Below, piece by piece: positions 24,761-34,220 of a stretch of 64,000 nt of DNA (its first letter is position 1; the number at the start of each line of letters is the position of its first letter). The notes below the pieces were generated by a model. That model saw only the letters and a program-made list of their open reading frames with translations, was not told where the DNA came from and did no database searches. The stretch lies in contig JAKSRC010000003.1 in assembly GCA_024403855.1 (NCBI GenBank), forward strand, positions 115,804 to 179,803, given 5' to 3'. The stretch is from Saccharofermentans sp. GTDB lineage: Bacteria; Bacillota; Clostridia; Saccharofermentanales; Saccharofermentanaceae. Made by a program: the position numbers and the translations under genes.

Positions 24761-25504
24761 ATGGAAGACAGTTTTTACGACATTCTTGCTCTTCATTACG
24801 ATGAGCTTCAGATTAACGGTGACACGTCTTTGTGGGGTCCTTTTGTACATGGACTTATAAAGACCCATTGCAAGATTTCAAATCCTTCCGTTACTGATCT
24901 GGGATGTGGTACAGGAGTAATTACCAATTATCTGGCTTCACAGGGTTTGAAAGTTACGGGTGTTGATTTGTCTCCGGATATGCTTTCCATAGCTTCTTCA
25001 GGTGATGAGACCGGTACGGTTTCCTGGATTTGCGCAGATATTACTTCTTTTGAAGGTCCTGACAGTGGTTGCTTTATCTCCACAATGGATACCGTCGGCC
25101 ATATTATCAATCCGGATGACCTCTCGAAAATGTTTTCTATGGTATCTCAGAGCCTTGAAGAAGGCGGAATCTTCATTTTGGATACAACAACCAAACATCA
25201 CTTCGAAGATTCACTTGGCGAAAATGTATTTTATGAGGACTACGATGACTTTACTCTTCTGTGGGTAAATCATTTCGATAAGGAAAATAAGATCAATCAC
25301 GCTGAGCTGACACTTTTCGAGCTTGCTGAAGATGATCTTTATGAAAGATATGATGGTGAGCTTACGGCCAGATTTTATTCTCCTGAAGAGATAACAGAGA
25401 TGGCGGTAAAAGCCGGACTTAAGAAAATCGCTGTTTATGGCGAACTGAGAAATGAAGAACCGAATGATAAAGACGAGAGAGTGTTCTTTGTTTTCGGTAA
25501 ATAA
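24761..25504 (+). CDS. Class I SAM-dependent methyltransferase
   Basis: A 247-residue protein with a Rossmann methyltransferase core: motif I VTDLGCGTG near 43-51, the acidic residue in GVDLSPDML near 67-75, and motif II/III SCFISTMDTVGHI. It resembles small-molecule methyltransferases found in Firmicutes; the substrate is unknown. It starts 6 bp after the M23 gene and precedes hslO by 18 bp, so it is in the same transcription unit. Confidence 0.85.
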   Translation: MEDSFYDILALHYDELQINGDTSLWGPFVHGLIKTHCKISNPSVTDLGCGTGVITNYLASQGLKVTGVDLSPDMLSIASSGDETGTVSWICADITSFEGPDSGCFISTMDTVGHIINPDDLSKMFSMVSQSLEEGGIFILDTTTKHHFEDSLGENVFYEDYDDFTLLWVNHFDKENKINHAELTLFELAEDDLYERYDGELTARFYSPEEITEMAVKAGLKKIAVYGELRNEEPNDKDERVFFVFGK

Positions 25505-25522
25505 TCTATATAGGAAATCAAC

Positions 25523-26428
25523 ATGGCAGAAAACGCATATTTTGTACCGGGTGCACCCGAAGACGTAAAAAAAGATCACATAGTAAGAGCTGAAGGCCTT
25601 GGCGGCCTTGTTAAGTGTTTGTGTGTCAGCACGAAAACAATATGCAACACTGCCAGAATCAAACACCAGATGACTCCTGCCGCTACAGCAGCATTAGGAC
25701 GTTTCATGACCGGTTCTCTTTTGATTTCCGAATCTATGAAAAATCCTCAGGATACACAGACAACAATTATCAGAGGCGATGGTCCGCTTGAAGGAATGAC
25801 ATGCGTAACCGATTACGGATTCAAAGTCAGAGCTTATCCTTTAGAGACGGTTGTACCCACTGAATATCACAGACCAGGCAAGATTAATGTCGGTGCTGCA
25901 GTTGGTAAGGGCAGCCTCACAGTAATAAGAGATATCGGCTTAAAAGAGCCATATGTTGGTGTATCTGAACTTGTGTCAGGTGAGATTGCTGAAGATTTTG
26001 CATATTATCTCGCAAAATCAGAGCAGACAAGATCAGTTGTTTCACTTGGAGTTCTTCTGGAACATGGAGAAGTCAGTGAAGCAGGTGGACTTATGGTTCA
26101 GCTCCTTCCCGGTGCAGGTGAAGATGAGATTTCTTATCTTGAGCAGAGAGCATCCGGCTTTCCTGAAATTTCATTCCTCCTCAAGGAAGGATTCAGTCCT
26201 GCTCAGATTATTGATCTCTTCATGGGAGATCCCGATCTTAAGTATCTTGATGGTCAGGAAGTAGAGTTCAAGTGCAACTGCAGCAGGGAAAGAATGCTCT
26301 CAGGTCTTGCAGCACTTGGCAAAAATGACATTGAAGAGATTACAAAAGATGGCAAATCTATTGAGACTGTATGCAGATTTTGCAACAGCAAATATGTATT
26401 TGAACCGGAAGAGATAAAAAACATATAA
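25523..26428 (+). CDS. hslO: Redox-regulated chaperone Hsp33
   Basis: A 301-residue protein of normal Hsp33 length. The C-terminal redox switch is present: CNC near 265-267 and CRFC near 297 of the chain end region, which bind zinc in the reduced state. The core holds the family segment RGDGPLEGMTCVTDYG. It prevents aggregation of unfolded proteins under oxidative stress in the cytoplasm. A ribosome site AGGAAAT precedes the ATG. It is the last gene before the S10 operon promoter, with no terminator visible between. Confidence 0.95.
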   Translation: MAENAYFVPGAPEDVKKDHIVRAEGLGGLVKCLCVSTKTICNTARIKHQMTPAATAALGRFMTGSLLISESMKNPQDTQTTIIRGDGPLEGMTCVTDYGFKVRAYPLETVVPTEYHRPGKINVGAAVGKGSLTVIRDIGLKEPYVGVSELVSGEIAEDFAYYLAKSEQTRSVVSLGVLLEHGEVSEAGGLMVQLLPGAGEDEISYLEQRASGFPEISFLLKEGFSPAQIIDLFMGDPDLKYLDGQEVEFKCNCSRERMLSGLAALGKNDIEEITKDGKSIETVCRFCNSKYVFEPEEIKNI

Positions 26429-26813
26429 AAATGCGAGCAAAACTGTAAAAAAGTGCTTGCAAATCCCAATACATGATAGTAGAATACCATTCGCACGCGT
26501 CTGTTCAGGGGTGTATTATGCCTTGAAGATACGAGTGATAAGGCTTTGATAGTGGAGATTGCCACGAGGTGAGGCGCCGGCTGCGCGGAAATCACGAGGT
26601 GGGGAACTTCGCAGGAGCTGAGGCAAAGGACACGATCCGATGCCGTCTCAGGACCTAAGTCCGGAGAGTTCGAAGCAGTACGTTACTGCCCAGCGAACCA
26701 AAGTGCCACCATGATGGAGGTAACTGGAAGTCTGGGTTTTTGAATGGAAAGCTAAGACACTCCCGACAGGGTTGAGAAAAAGAAATACAGCTTATAGCAA
26801 GGAGGCCAACAAA
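26429..26813 (+). other. Promoter and long structured leader of the S10 operon
   Basis: This 385-bp gap holds no coding frame of note. After the promoter at 26457-26485 about 320 nt are transcribed before rpsJ. Pairings seen by eye include GCCTT/AAGGC (26520-26544), GTGG/CCAC (26552-26565) and a GTGA...TCAC stem enclosing GCGC/GCGC (about 26569-26594). Further on are a nested CTGAG-GGC-GGA / TCC-GCC-CTCAG element (about 26618-26651), GGAC/GTCC (26651-26662), and a GTTCG...CGAAC stem enclosing GCAGTA/TACTGC (26668-26698). The rpsJ ribosome site GGAGG is at 26801-26805. It probably carries autoregulation of the operon or an unrecognised RNA element. Confidence 0.65.
26457..26485 (+). promoter_or_regulatory. 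Promoter of the S10-spc ribosomal operon
   Basis: -35 TTGCAA (26457-26462), 17-bp spacer, -10 TAGAAT (26480-26485, 5 of 6). Transcription would start near 26492, giving a leader of about 320 nt. Confidence 0.75.
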
Positions 26814-27131
26814 ATGGCAACAAAGACAACAATGGTCAGAATTAAGCTCAAGGCTTATGATCACAAGATTCTCGACGAGAGCGCTAAGCTTATCGTAGAT
26901 GCACTTGCTCGTGACGACGCAAGCTTCTCCGGTCCTATCCCGCTCCCTACAGAGAAAGAGGTAGTAACGATCCTTCGTTCACCTCACGTAAATAAGGATT
27001 CTCGTGAGCAGTTCGAGCAGAGAACACACAAGAGAATCATTGATGTTTATACACCGTCTTCTCAGACGATGGATGACATTGGTAGGCTTGACATGCCTGC
27101 AGGCGTTTCTATCGAGATCAAGATTAAATAA
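26814..27131 (+). CDS. rpsJ: 30S ribosomal protein S10
   Basis: A 105-residue S10 (NusE) protein: [17 protein letters not shown] at the start and [30 protein letters not shown] in the middle are diagnostic. It binds 16S rRNA in the 30S head and also acts with NusB in antitermination. The ATG at 26814 is fixed by GGAGG at 26801-26805; upstream in-frame codons lie in the structured leader. First gene of the operon. Confidence 0.97.
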   Translation: MATKTTMVRIKLKAYDHKILDESAKLIVDALARDDASFSGPIPLPTEKEVVTILRSPHVNKDSREQFEQRTHKRIIDVYTPSSQTMDDIGRLDMPAGVSIEIKIK

Positions 27132-27149
27132 AAACGCTTGTGGCTTAAA

Positions 27150-27183
27150 TCGGCTTTAAGGAACGCCAAGCCTTAAATGCCGA
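27150..27183 (+). promoter_or_regulatory. Hairpin between rpsJ and rplC
   Basis: TCGGCTTTAAGG (27150-27161) pairs with CCTTAAATGCCGA (27171-27183) as a 12-bp stem with one bulged A. No T-run follows, so it is more likely a processing site, mRNA stabiliser or translation control element than a terminator. Confidence 0.6.
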
Positions 27184-27239
27184 GGTCACGTTCTTCGGTA
27201 AACCGTTGAACCAATAACCTAATAGGAGGAAAGAACTTT

Positions 27240-27866
27240 ATGACGAAATTCATCATTGGCAGAAAGTCCGGCATGACACAGTTGTTCGACGACGACGGCA
27301 ACGTTATTCCGGCAACCGTTATAAGCTGCGAGCCTATGTACGTGCTCCAGAATAAGACGGAAGAAACAGACGGATACAAGGCTTGCAAAGTGGGCACAGG
27401 TTCCATCAGAGCAAAGCTTGTAAACAAGCCTGACGCAGGACAGTTCAAGAAGGCTGACGTTGAGCCTAAGAGAATTATCCGCGAATTCACACCCGACGAG
27501 GAATACAGCCTCGGACAGGAAATCAAGGTTTCCGATATGTTCGCAGTTGGCGACAAGGTTGACGTTAGCGGCGTATCCAAGGGTAAGGGCTTCCAGGGCA
27601 ACATCAAGCGTCACGGACAGAAGGGTGGTCCTTCCGGTCACGGCTCCATGTATCACAGAAGAGTCGGTTCAATGGGCGCTAATAGTACACCGGCACGTGT
27701 TATGCCTGGTAAGAAGATGCCTGGACATATGGGTGCAGTTAACTGTACAGTACAGAACCTTAGCGTTGTCATGGTTGATGGCGACAGAGGAATCCTCGTA
27801 ATCAGAGGTGCTATTCCTGGTCCTAAGGGCGGTATCGTAACAGTTCAGAATACTGTTAAAGCGTAA
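27240..27866 (+). CDS. rplC: 50S ribosomal protein L3
   Basis: A 208-residue L3, an early-assembly protein that binds 23S rRNA near the peptidyl-transferase centre. The family phrase RHGQKGGPSGHGSMYHRRVG is present near 121-140, as is MPGKKMPGHMG. AGGAGG at 27224-27229 sets the start. A 108-bp gap with a hairpin separates it from rpsJ, unusual within this otherwise tight operon. Confidence 0.97.
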   Translation: MTKFIIGRKSGMTQLFDDDGNVIPATVISCEPMYVLQNKTEETDGYKACKVGTGSIRAKLVNKPDAGQFKKADVEPKRIIREFTPDEEYSLGQEIKVSDMFAVGDKVDVSGVSKGKGFQGNIKRHGQKGGPSGHGSMYHRRVGSMGANSTPARVMPGKKMPGHMGAVNCTVQNLSVVMVDGDRGILVIRGAIPGPKGGIVTVQNTVKA

Positions 27867-27883
27867 GACGGAGGAACACAATA

Positions 27884-28507
27884 ATGGCTAAAATTGATAT
27901 TAAAGATCTCACAGGTGCCGTTACAGGTTCCATCGAGCTTTGCGATGAGATCTTCGGCATCGAGCCCAACGAAGTTGCAATGTCTACAGTTGTTAGAAAC
28001 CAGCTTGCAAACAAGAGACAGGGCACACAGAAGACAAAGACAAGAAGCGAAGTATCCGGCGGTGGTAAGCGTCCTTACAGACAGAAGGGTACTGGTCGTG
28101 CTCGTCACGGTTCAGAGCGTTCCGCACAGTACGTTGGCGGCGGTATCATCTTTGGACCTACACCTAGATCATACAGCTACACAATCCCTAAGAAGGTTAA
28201 GAGACTCGCTTTGAAGTCTGCTCTCTCTTCTAAGGTTGCTGATCAGAAGTTGATCGTTGTTGAGAACATGGATCTTTCTGAAGTTAAGACAGCTACAGTT
28301 GCTAAGGCTCTTAAGGCTATCGGCGCTGGCAATTCTTCACTCATCGTTCTCGAGGGAGTCAACAGAAACGCAGAGCTTTCTGCTAGAAACATCAAGGATG
28401 TAAAGACAGCACTCGTTAATACAATCAACGTTACTGACATCCTCAAGTATGACAGCTTCGTAGCTACGAAGGCTGCAGTTGAGAAGATCGAGGAGGTATA
28501 CAAGTAA
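27884..28507 (+). CDS. rplD: 50S ribosomal protein L4
   Basis: A 207-residue L4. The rRNA-binding loop reads GGGKRPYRQKGTGRARHGS near 64-82. In Escherichia L4 represses its own operon by binding the S10 leader; whether it does so here is unknown. It shares one base with rplW (TAATG). Confidence 0.97.
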   Translation: MAKIDIKDLTGAVTGSIELCDEIFGIEPNEVAMSTVVRNQLANKRQGTQKTKTRSEVSGGGKRPYRQKGTGRARHGSERSAQYVGGGIIFGPTPRSYSYTIPKKVKRLALKSALSSKVADQKLIVVENMDLSEVKTATVAKALKAIGAGNSSLIVLEGVNRNAELSARNIKDVKTALVNTINVTDILKYDSFVATKAAVEKIEEVYK

Positions 28508-28860
28508 TGAAGTCCCCCTATGATGTAATCATTAAGCCCATCATCACAGAGAAGACGATGGCAATCACAGAAGAAGGCAAGTACACATTCGTAGTTGCAC
28601 CTGACGCTGAAAAGCCTGAGATCAAGGCTGCAGCTGAGAAGCTCTTCGGTGTAAAGGTTTTGTCCGTTAATGTTGCTAACTATGACGGCAAGACAAAGAG
28701 ACTTAGAAGCAAGCCCGGCAAGACAGCTGCTTTCAAGAAGGCTGTTGTTACAATCGCTACTGATTCTGTTGAGGGTTCTTACCTCGGCAAGGGCGGTAAG
28801 GCTGTAAAGGTCGGCGCAAAGAACAAGACATCAATCGAAGAATTCGGTTTTGGTCAGTAA
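28507..28860 (+). CDS. rplW: 50S ribosomal protein L23
   Basis: A 117-residue L23, with DVIIKPIITEKTM at the N-terminus and AVKKLF-like EIKAAAEKLFGVKVLSVN. It sits at the peptide exit tunnel and docks trigger factor and SRP. About 17 residues longer than the usual 95-100, due to a basic Gly/Lys-rich end. Confidence 0.96.
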   Translation: MKSPYDVIIKPIITEKTMAITEEGKYTFVVAPDAEKPEIKAAAEKLFGVKVLSVNVANYDGKTKRLRSKPGKTAAFKKAVVTIATDSVEGSYLGKGGKAVKVGAKNKTSIEEFGFGQ

Positions 28861-28883
28861 TGTAATCAAGGAGAGAAATTAAA

Positions 28884-29714
28884 ATGGCAGTAAAAACATT
28901 TAAACCTACTTCTCCGGCAGTGCGTGGAATGGCCATAGCTGACTATTCCGTTCTTACAAAGAAGGACCCGGAGAAGAGCCTTCTCGTATCAAAGAATAAG
29001 AGTGGTGGTCGTAACTCATATGGCCGCATTACGGTTCGTCATATCGGCGGCGGTAACCGTACAAAGCTCAGAGTAATCGATTGGAAGCGTGACAGAGTAG
29101 GTATTCCTGCAACTGTTAAGGCAATCGAGTACGATCCTAATAGAACAGCTTACTTGGCACTCATTCAGTATGTTGACGGTGTTAAGTCCTACATCCTCGC
29201 ACCTGAAGGCCTCAAGGTAGGTCACACAGTTGTAAGTGGTCCGGACGCAGACATCCTCAGCGGAAACGTTCTTCCTATTTCCTCTATCCCGGTTGGTACA
29301 GTTATCTGCTGCGTAGAGATGAATCCTGGTAAGGGCGCTCAGCTCGTTAGAACAGCTGGTGCTTCTGCACAGCTTATGGCTAGAGAAAACGGCTTCGCAC
29401 AGATCCGTCTTCCTTCCGGCGAAGTTCGCTTGGTACCTGATAAGTGCCGCGCAATGATCGGTTCTATCGGCAACGCAGAGCACGAGAACGTTAAGCTTGG
29501 TAAAGCTGGTAAGTCAAGACATGCTGGTGTCAGACCTTCAGTCAGAGGTGTTGTAATGAACCCTAATGATCACCCTCACGGCGGTGGTGAAGGTAAGTCT
29601 CCTATCGGTCTTCCTGGCCCTGTTACACCTTGGGGTGTTCCTACATTGGGTAAGAAGACACGTAATAAGAAGAAGCAGTCCAACAAGTATATTGTTAAGT
29701 CGAGAAAGGCATAA
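28884..29714 (+). CDS. rplB: 50S ribosomal protein L2
   Basis: A 276-residue L2 of normal length. Diagnostic stretches are [20 protein letters not shown] near 40-59 and the C-terminal [17 protein letters not shown] near 226-242, which holds the conserved His at the active-site region. It is needed for subunit joining. Confidence 0.97.
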   Translation: MAVKTFKPTSPAVRGMAIADYSVLTKKDPEKSLLVSKNKSGGRNSYGRITVRHIGGGNRTKLRVIDWKRDRVGIPATVKAIEYDPNRTAYLALIQYVDGVKSYILAPEGLKVGHTVVSGPDADILSGNVLPISSIPVGTVICCVEMNPGKGAQLVRTAGASAQLMARENGFAQIRLPSGEVRLVPDKCRAMIGSIGNAEHENVKLGKAGKSRHAGVRPSVRGVVMNPNDHPHGGGEGKSPIGLPGPVTPWGVPTLGKKTRNKKKQSNKYIVKSRKA

Positions 29715-29725
29715 GGAGGCAGTCA

Positions 29726-30004
29726 ATGAGTAGATCAACTAAAAAGGGCTATTACGTTCAGGACGCTCTCATGAAGAAGGTCGAGGCGTTGAATGCAGCC
29801 AACGACAAGAAGATTATCCAGACATGGTCAAGATCTTCTACGATTTTCCCTGAATTCGTCGGCCATACAATTGCTGTATATGATGGTCATAAGCATGTTC
29901 CTGTATACGTTACTGAGGACATGGTAGGTCACAAGCTTGGTGAGTTCGCTCCGACACGTAAGTTCGGTGGTCACACAAGCAACGAGAAGACCGCTTCTAA
30001 GTGA
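29726..30004 (+). CDS. rpsS: 30S ribosomal protein S19
   Basis: A 92-residue S19 ([18 protein letters not shown] at the start; [17 protein letters not shown] at the end). It lies in the 30S head and contacts S13. Start follows AAGGAGG at 29713-29719. Confidence 0.97.
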   Translation: MSRSTKKGYYVQDALMKKVEALNAANDKKIIQTWSRSSTIFPEFVGHTIAVYDGHKHVPVYVTEDMVGHKLGEFAPTRKFGGHTSNEKTASK

Positions 30005-30021
30005 TAAGGAGGGAAACATCT

Positions 30022-30498
30022 GTGGAAAAGATTATTTTAAGCAGAGACAATATTGAGAAGAACCGCGAGATGATCCTTGAAGCTTATGCGGCTCCTTCCA
30101 AGTCTTCAAACAAGCTCCCCACTCCTACAAAGAAGCAGAGAAAGCTTCTCGGAATGGGTAGAGACAGAGGAACAGCTACAGCTAAGTACATCAGAATTGC
30201 TCCCCGTAAGGTAAGAGTAGTTGCTAACCTCATTAAGGGAAAGTCAATTGATGATGCTATCGCTATCCTCACATACACTCCCAAGGCAGCATCACCTGTT
30301 ATCGCTAAGGTTTTGAAGTCTGCTGAAGCTAACGCTGTCAACAACTTCGACCTCTCCAGAGACAAGCTTTATGTTGCTGAGTGTATTGCTAACCCCGGCC
30401 CGGTTCTCAAGAGATACATCCCGAGAGCAAGAGGTTCGGCTAGTTCGATCAAGAAGAGAACAAGTCACATCACTGTAGTTCTCAAGGAAAGGGTATAA
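30022..30498 (+). CDS. rplV: 50S ribosomal protein L22 with N-terminal extension
   Basis: A 158-residue L22. The usual protein begins around residue 52 ([14 protein letters not shown]) and runs to the end with the tunnel-lining hairpin [19 protein letters not shown]. The first ~50 residues are extra: an acidic/basic helix-like start and a Lys/Thr/Pro-rich stretch. The GTG start at 30022 is set by AAGGAGGG at 30006-30013. Bacterial L22 is usually about 110 residues. Confidence 0.95.
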   Translation: MEKIILSRDNIEKNREMILEAYAAPSKSSNKLPTPTKKQRKLLGMGRDRGTATAKYIRIAPRKVRVVANLIKGKSIDDAIAILTYTPKAASPVIAKVLKSAEANAVNNFDLSRDKLYVAECIANPGPVLKRYIPRARGSASSIKKRTSHITVVLKERV

Positions 30499-30510
30499 GG
30501 AGGTTTAAGC

Positions 30511-31257
30511 ATGGGTCAGAAAGTTAACCCGAATGGACTTAGAGTAGGCGTTATCGATGACTGGAGCGCACACTGGTATGCCGACAAGAAAACCTTTTCC
30601 GATTCTCTTGTCGAAGATCAGAAGATTCGTGCGTTTGTCATGAAGGCTATCGAGCCTATCGCTAGAGGCAACGCTAAGAAGCCCGTAGATGAGAGCCGCA
30701 CAAATGTAGCTGGCGTTTCCAAGGTCATCGTTGACCGTAAGGGCGACAAGATCAACGTAATTGTTAAGACAGCTCGTCCTTCACTCGTAGGTGGAGACAA
30801 GGGTTCAGGCAGAATCGCTCTTAAGGATGCACTCGAGAAGGAATTCAACAAGAACGTTTCTAAGGAACAGAAGAGAACATTTACTGTTGATATCGAAGTT
30901 ATTAAGAACAGTGATACAGATGCTACTCTCGTTGCACAGAACATCGCTTCTCAGCTTGAGAATCGTGCAAGCTTCAGAAGAGCTATGAAGAGAGCAATGC
31001 AGATGGCTATGAAGCAGCCTGGCATCCTCGGAATCAAGACAAAGTGCTCCGGCCGTTTGGGCGGTGCCGAGATCGCTAGATCCGAGACATATCACGAAGG
31101 CACAATCCCGCTTCAGACACTTCGCGCTGACATCGACTATGGTTTTGCTGAGGCAAAGACAACATACGGTATCATCGGCGTTAAGGTTTGGATCTACAAG
31201 GGTGAAGTATTCGGCCAGAAGAGCCAGTCAAAGAAGTCTGAAGGAGGAAAAGCTTAA
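30511..31257 (+). CDS. rpsC: 30S ribosomal protein S3
   Basis: A 248-residue S3, with [18 protein letters not shown] at the N-terminus, a KH domain ([22 protein letters not shown]; family GxxG partly altered) and the C-terminal [23 protein letters not shown]. It lines the mRNA entry site. The stop overlaps rplP by one base. Confidence 0.97.
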   Translation: MGQKVNPNGLRVGVIDDWSAHWYADKKTFSDSLVEDQKIRAFVMKAIEPIARGNAKKPVDESRTNVAGVSKVIVDRKGDKINVIVKTARPSLVGGDKGSGRIALKDALEKEFNKNVSKEQKRTFTVDIEVIKNSDTDATLVAQNIASQLENRASFRRAMKRAMQMAMKQPGILGIKTKCSGRLGGAEIARSETYHEGTIPLQTLRADIDYGFAEAKTTYGIIGVKVWIYKGEVFGQKSQSKKSEGGKA

Positions 31258-31688
31258 TGTTACTTCCTAAGAGAACAAAGTATAGAAAGCAGCAGAGAGG
31301 CCGTATGAAGGGCCAGGCTCACCGCGGCAACTTCGTAGCTTACGGTGAATACGGTCTTCAGGCACTTGAACCTTGCTGGATCAAGTCAAATCAGATCGAA
31401 GCAGCACGTATCGCAATCAACAGATACATCAAGCGTGGTGGTAAGGTATGGATTAAGATCTTCCCCGATAAGCCGGTATCAAAGAAGCCTGCACAGGTCC
31501 GAATGGGTTCAGGTAAGGCAGCAAATGAGTACTGGTGCGCAGTAGTCAGACCGGGAAGAGTTCTTTTCGAGATTTCTGGCGTAACTGAGGAACAGGCTAG
31601 AGAAGCAATGAGACTTGCAGGACACAAGCTCCCTTGCAAGACAAAGTTTATCGCTAAGGTAAAGGAGGAAGTAGCTAATGAAGGTTGA
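31257..31688 (+). CDS. rplP: 50S ribosomal protein L16
   Basis: A 143-residue L16 ([39 protein letters not shown]). It lies near the A site and helps position tRNA. It shares one base with rpsC and overlaps rpmC by 11 bp. Confidence 0.97.
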   Translation: MLLPKRTKYRKQQRGRMKGQAHRGNFVAYGEYGLQALEPCWIKSNQIEAARIAINRYIKRGGKVWIKIFPDKPVSKKPAQVRMGSGKAANEYWCAVVRPGRVLFEISGVTEEQAREAMRLAGHKLPCKTKFIAKVKEEVANEG

Positions 31689-31878
31689 AGAAATTCGTAA
31701 GATGTCTGTTGAAGAACTTTCTTCTGAGCTCGCCTCTTTGAAGGAAGAACTTTTCAAGCTTCGCTTCCAGCATGCAACAAACCAGCTCGATAACCCGGCT
31801 CAGATTGCACAGGTTAAGCGTGATATCGCTAGAGTAATGACAATTCAGCGCGAGAAGCAGCTCGCTGCTAATAAGTAA
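31678..31878 (+). CDS. rpmC: 50S ribosomal protein L29
   Basis: A 66-residue two-helix protein ([38 protein letters not shown]). It sits by the tunnel exit next to L23. It begins inside the end of rplP, implying coupling. Confidence 0.96.
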   Translation: MKVEEIRKMSVEELSSELASLKEELFKLRFQHATNQLDNPAQIAQVKRDIARVMTIQREKQLAANK

Positions 31879-31892
31879 GGAGGGGACGACAA

Positions 31893-32150
31893 ATGGCTGA
31901 AAGAAATTTAAGAAAAACCAGAGTCGGTCTCGTTACATCCGACAAGATGGATAAGACGATCACAGTTTCCGTCGTAGAGCACGTTAAGCACCCTCTTTAC
32001 GGAAAGATCATGAAGAGAACTTACAAGCTTAAGGCTCACGATGAGAACAACGAAGCTCACGAGGGCGATAAGGTTGAAGTTATGGAGACACGCCCGATTT
32101 CCAAGGATAAGCGTTGGAGACTCGTAAGTGTCGTTGAGAAGGCTAAGTAA
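31893..32150 (+). CDS. rpsQ: 30S ribosomal protein S17
   Basis: An 85-residue S17 ([39 protein letters not shown]), an OB-fold primary 16S rRNA binder. AAGGAGGGG precedes the ATG. Confidence 0.97.
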   Translation: MAERNLRKTRVGLVTSDKMDKTITVSVVEHVKHPLYGKIMKRTYKLKAHDENNEAHEGDKVEVMETRPISKDKRWRLVSVVEKAK

Positions 32151-32174
32151 GGCGATTAAAGGAGGATATATCAG

Positions 32175-32543
32175 ATGATTCAGGTTGAATCCAGACTCAG
32201 ATCTGCCGACAACACCGGAGCAAAAGAGCTTCTCTGCATCAAGGTTTTGGGTGGCTCATGGCGTAAGTACGCTAATATCGGCGATGTTATCGTTTGCTCC
32301 GTAAAGAGCGCTGCTCCCGGCGGCATGGTCAAGAAGGGCGATGTAGTTAAAGCAGTTGTCGTACGTTCTAAGCAGGGCGTAAGACGTAACGATGGTTCAT
32401 ATATCAAGTTCGACGAGAATGCAGCTGTCATCATTAAGGAAGACAAGAACCCTCGTGGAACACGTATCTTTGGACCAATCGCAAGAGAGTTAAGAGATAA
32501 GGACTACATGAAGATCCTCTCTCTCGCTCCGGAAGTTCTTTAA
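32175..32543 (+). CDS. rplN: 50S ribosomal protein L14
   Basis: A 122-residue L14 ([36 protein letters not shown]). It forms part of the bridge to the 30S subunit and is the docking site for RsfS. Length and sequence are standard. Confidence 0.97.
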   Translation: MIQVESRLRSADNTGAKELLCIKVLGGSWRKYANIGDVIVCSVKSAAPGGMVKKGDVVKAVVVRSKQGVRRNDGSYIKFDENAAVIIKEDKNPRGTRIFGPIARELRDKDYMKILSLAPEVL

Positions 32544-32555
32544 GGAGGAATAGAC

Positions 32556-32909
32556 ATGGCTAAAAGTAGTGTTCATGTAAAGAAAGACGACCAGGTCATT
32601 GTCATTTCCGGCAAGGACAAGGGCGCTCAGGGTAAGGTTCTCATGGTAGATGAGAAGAAAGGCAGAGTTTACGTTGAAGGCGTAAACATGGTTAAGAAGC
32701 ATCAGAAGGCTAGAAACCAGGCAGCTCCTTCAGGAATTGTTGAGCGTGAAGGTTCTATCGATGCATCTAACGTTATGCTCGTTGACCCCAAGACAGGCAA
32801 GCCTACAAGAGTTGGCTACCGTGTTAACGAAGATGGCTCCAAGTCAAGAATCGCAAAGAGATCTGGCGAGGTCATCGATACGGTTTCTAAGGCTAAGAAG
32901 GGGGAATAA
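32556..32909 (+). CDS. rplX: 50S ribosomal protein L24
   Basis: A 117-residue L24 with an N-terminal KOW motif ([18 protein letters not shown]) and [12 protein letters not shown]. It is an assembly initiator on 23S rRNA. Confidence 0.97.
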   Translation: MAKSSVHVKKDDQVIVISGKDKGAQGKVLMVDEKKGRVYVEGVNMVKKHQKARNQAAPSGIVEREGSIDASNVMLVDPKTGKPTRVGYRVNEDGSKSRIAKRSGEVIDTVSKAKKGE

Positions 32910-32912
32910 TCA

Positions 32913-33452
32913 ATGACCAGATTAAAGGATAAGTACGTTTCCGAAGTAGCACCCGCTCTTCAGGAGAAATTTAAGTACAGCTCACCTATGCAGATCCCTA
33001 AGATCGACAAGATCGTTCTCAACATGGGTGTCGGCGAGGTTAAGGATAACCCGAAGGCACTTGAGAGCGCTATGCGTGACATGGGTATCATTGCAGGTCA
33101 GAAGCCTGTAGCTACTACAGCAACAAAGTCAATCGCAGCCTTCAAGCTCAGAGAGGGCATGAAGATTGGATGCAAGGTTACTTTGAGAGGCGATAATATG
33201 TATTACTTCCTCGATAAGCTCATCAGCCTTGCACTTCCTCGTGTACGTGACTTCCGCGGAATCAGTCCCAATTCCTTCGATGGCCACGGCAACTACGCAA
33301 TGGGCATCAAGGAACAGCTTATGTTCCCTGAAATCGATTACGATAAGATTGATAAGATTCGCGGTATGGACATCATCATTGTTACTACTGCTGGTACAGA
33401 CGAAGAGGCATTTGAGCTTTTGAAGCTCATCGGTATGCCTTTCCGCAAGTAA
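32913..33452 (+). CDS. rplE: 50S ribosomal protein L5
   Basis: A 179-residue L5 ([35 protein letters not shown]). It binds 5S rRNA and contacts P-site tRNA. It starts 3 bp after rplX. Confidence 0.97.
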   Translation: MTRLKDKYVSEVAPALQEKFKYSSPMQIPKIDKIVLNMGVGEVKDNPKALESAMRDMGIIAGQKPVATTATKSIAAFKLREGMKIGCKVTLRGDNMYYFLDKLISLALPRVRDFRGISPNSFDGHGNYAMGIKEQLMFPEIDYDKIDKIRGMDIIIVTTAGTDEEAFELLKLIGMPFRK

Positions 33453-33470
33453 TTTGGAGGAGAATATCAC

Positions 33471-33656
33471 ATGGCAAAGAAGTCAATGATCCTTAAGGCT
33501 CAGAGGACACCCAAGTTTTCCACTCAGCAGCACAATCGTTGTAAGATCTGCGGAAGACCTCATGCTTATATTCGCAAGTACGGCATCTGCCGTCTCTGCT
33601 TCCGCGATTTGGCATACAAGGGAGAGATTCCGGGCGTAAGAAAGGCAAGCTGGTAA
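33471..33656 (+). CDS. rpsN: 30S ribosomal protein S14, zinc-binding type Z
   Basis: A 61-residue short S14 with a full four-cysteine zinc site (CKIC...CRLC). This is the zinc-requiring C+ form found in Gram-positives; a zinc-free copy would be elsewhere if present. Start follows TTTGGAGGAG. Confidence 0.97.
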   Translation: MAKKSMILKAQRTPKFSTQQHNRCKICGRPHAYIRKYGICRLCFRDLAYKGEIPGVRKASW

Positions 33657-33709
33657 CAGTTTCTTTCTTAAGAATTTGAACTGTCCATAACTAAACAGGA
33701 GGAAGAATT

Positions 33710-34105
33710 ATGCAGATTACAGATGCAATCGCAGATATGCTTACAAGAATCCGCAATGCCGGTACTGCTGGACACGCCACAGTAGACGTTCCCCAGTCCA
33801 ATATTAAGAAGGCTATTGCTCAGATTCTCCTTGACGAAGGATATATTGAGAATTTTGAGACTCTCGAGGGAAATACTCAGGGCGTTATCAGAATCACACT
33901 CAAGTATTCCGGTAAGAAGCCTGTTATCACAGGTATCAAGAGAATCTCCAAGCCCGGTCTTCGTACTTATGCGGATAAGGAGAATCTGCCTCGCGTACTC
34001 AATGGCTTAGGCGTTGCTATCATCTCTACATCTAAGGGTGTTATGACTGATAAGCAGGCTAGAAAGCTTGGTGTAGGCGGCGAAGTTCTCGCTTATATTT
34101 GGTAA
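33710..34105 (+). CDS. rpsH: 30S ribosomal protein S8
   Basis: A 131-residue S8 ([23 protein letters not shown] at the start; [18 protein letters not shown] at the end). In Escherichia S8 represses the spc operon by binding its mRNA. A 115-bp gap with two hairpins follows before rplF. Confidence 0.97.
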   Translation: MQITDAIADMLTRIRNAGTAGHATVDVPQSNIKKAIAQILLDEGYIENFETLEGNTQGVIRITLKYSGKKPVITGIKRISKPGLRTYADKENLPRVLNGLGVAIISTSKGVMTDKQARKLGVGGEVLAYIW

Positions 34106-34111
34106 TTTTGG

Positions 34112-34188
34112 GAAGGTCTCTTTCTAAGAGATCTTCTTAAAATATATATCTCTGAAAAGCCCCGGTTTTGGCGACATACTAGAACCGG
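34112..34188 (+). promoter_or_regulatory. Two hairpins between rpsH and rplF
   Basis: The first is GAAGGTCTC (34112-34120) with GAGATCTTC (34128-34136), a 9-bp stem with a 7-nt loop. The second is CCGGTTTT (34162-34169) with AGAACCGG (34181-34188), an 8-bp stem. Neither has a T-run long enough for a firm terminator call. They may mark RNA processing or translation control within the operon. Confidence 0.5.
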
Positions 34189-34220
34189 AGGTTAAATCTC
34201 AAGAGCAGGAGGAAAAATTT

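Noticed and set aside
26540..26700. M-box (magnesium) riboswitch in the S10 leader
   Set aside because: AGGTGAGGC and CTGCCCAG recall M-box blocks, but spacing and the remaining conserved segments do not match, and the downstream gene is ribosomal.
26492..26813. T-box, RNase P RNA or tmRNA in the S10 leader
   Set aside because: The T-box antiterminator signature, the RNase P core blocks and a tRNA-like tmRNA end were not found.
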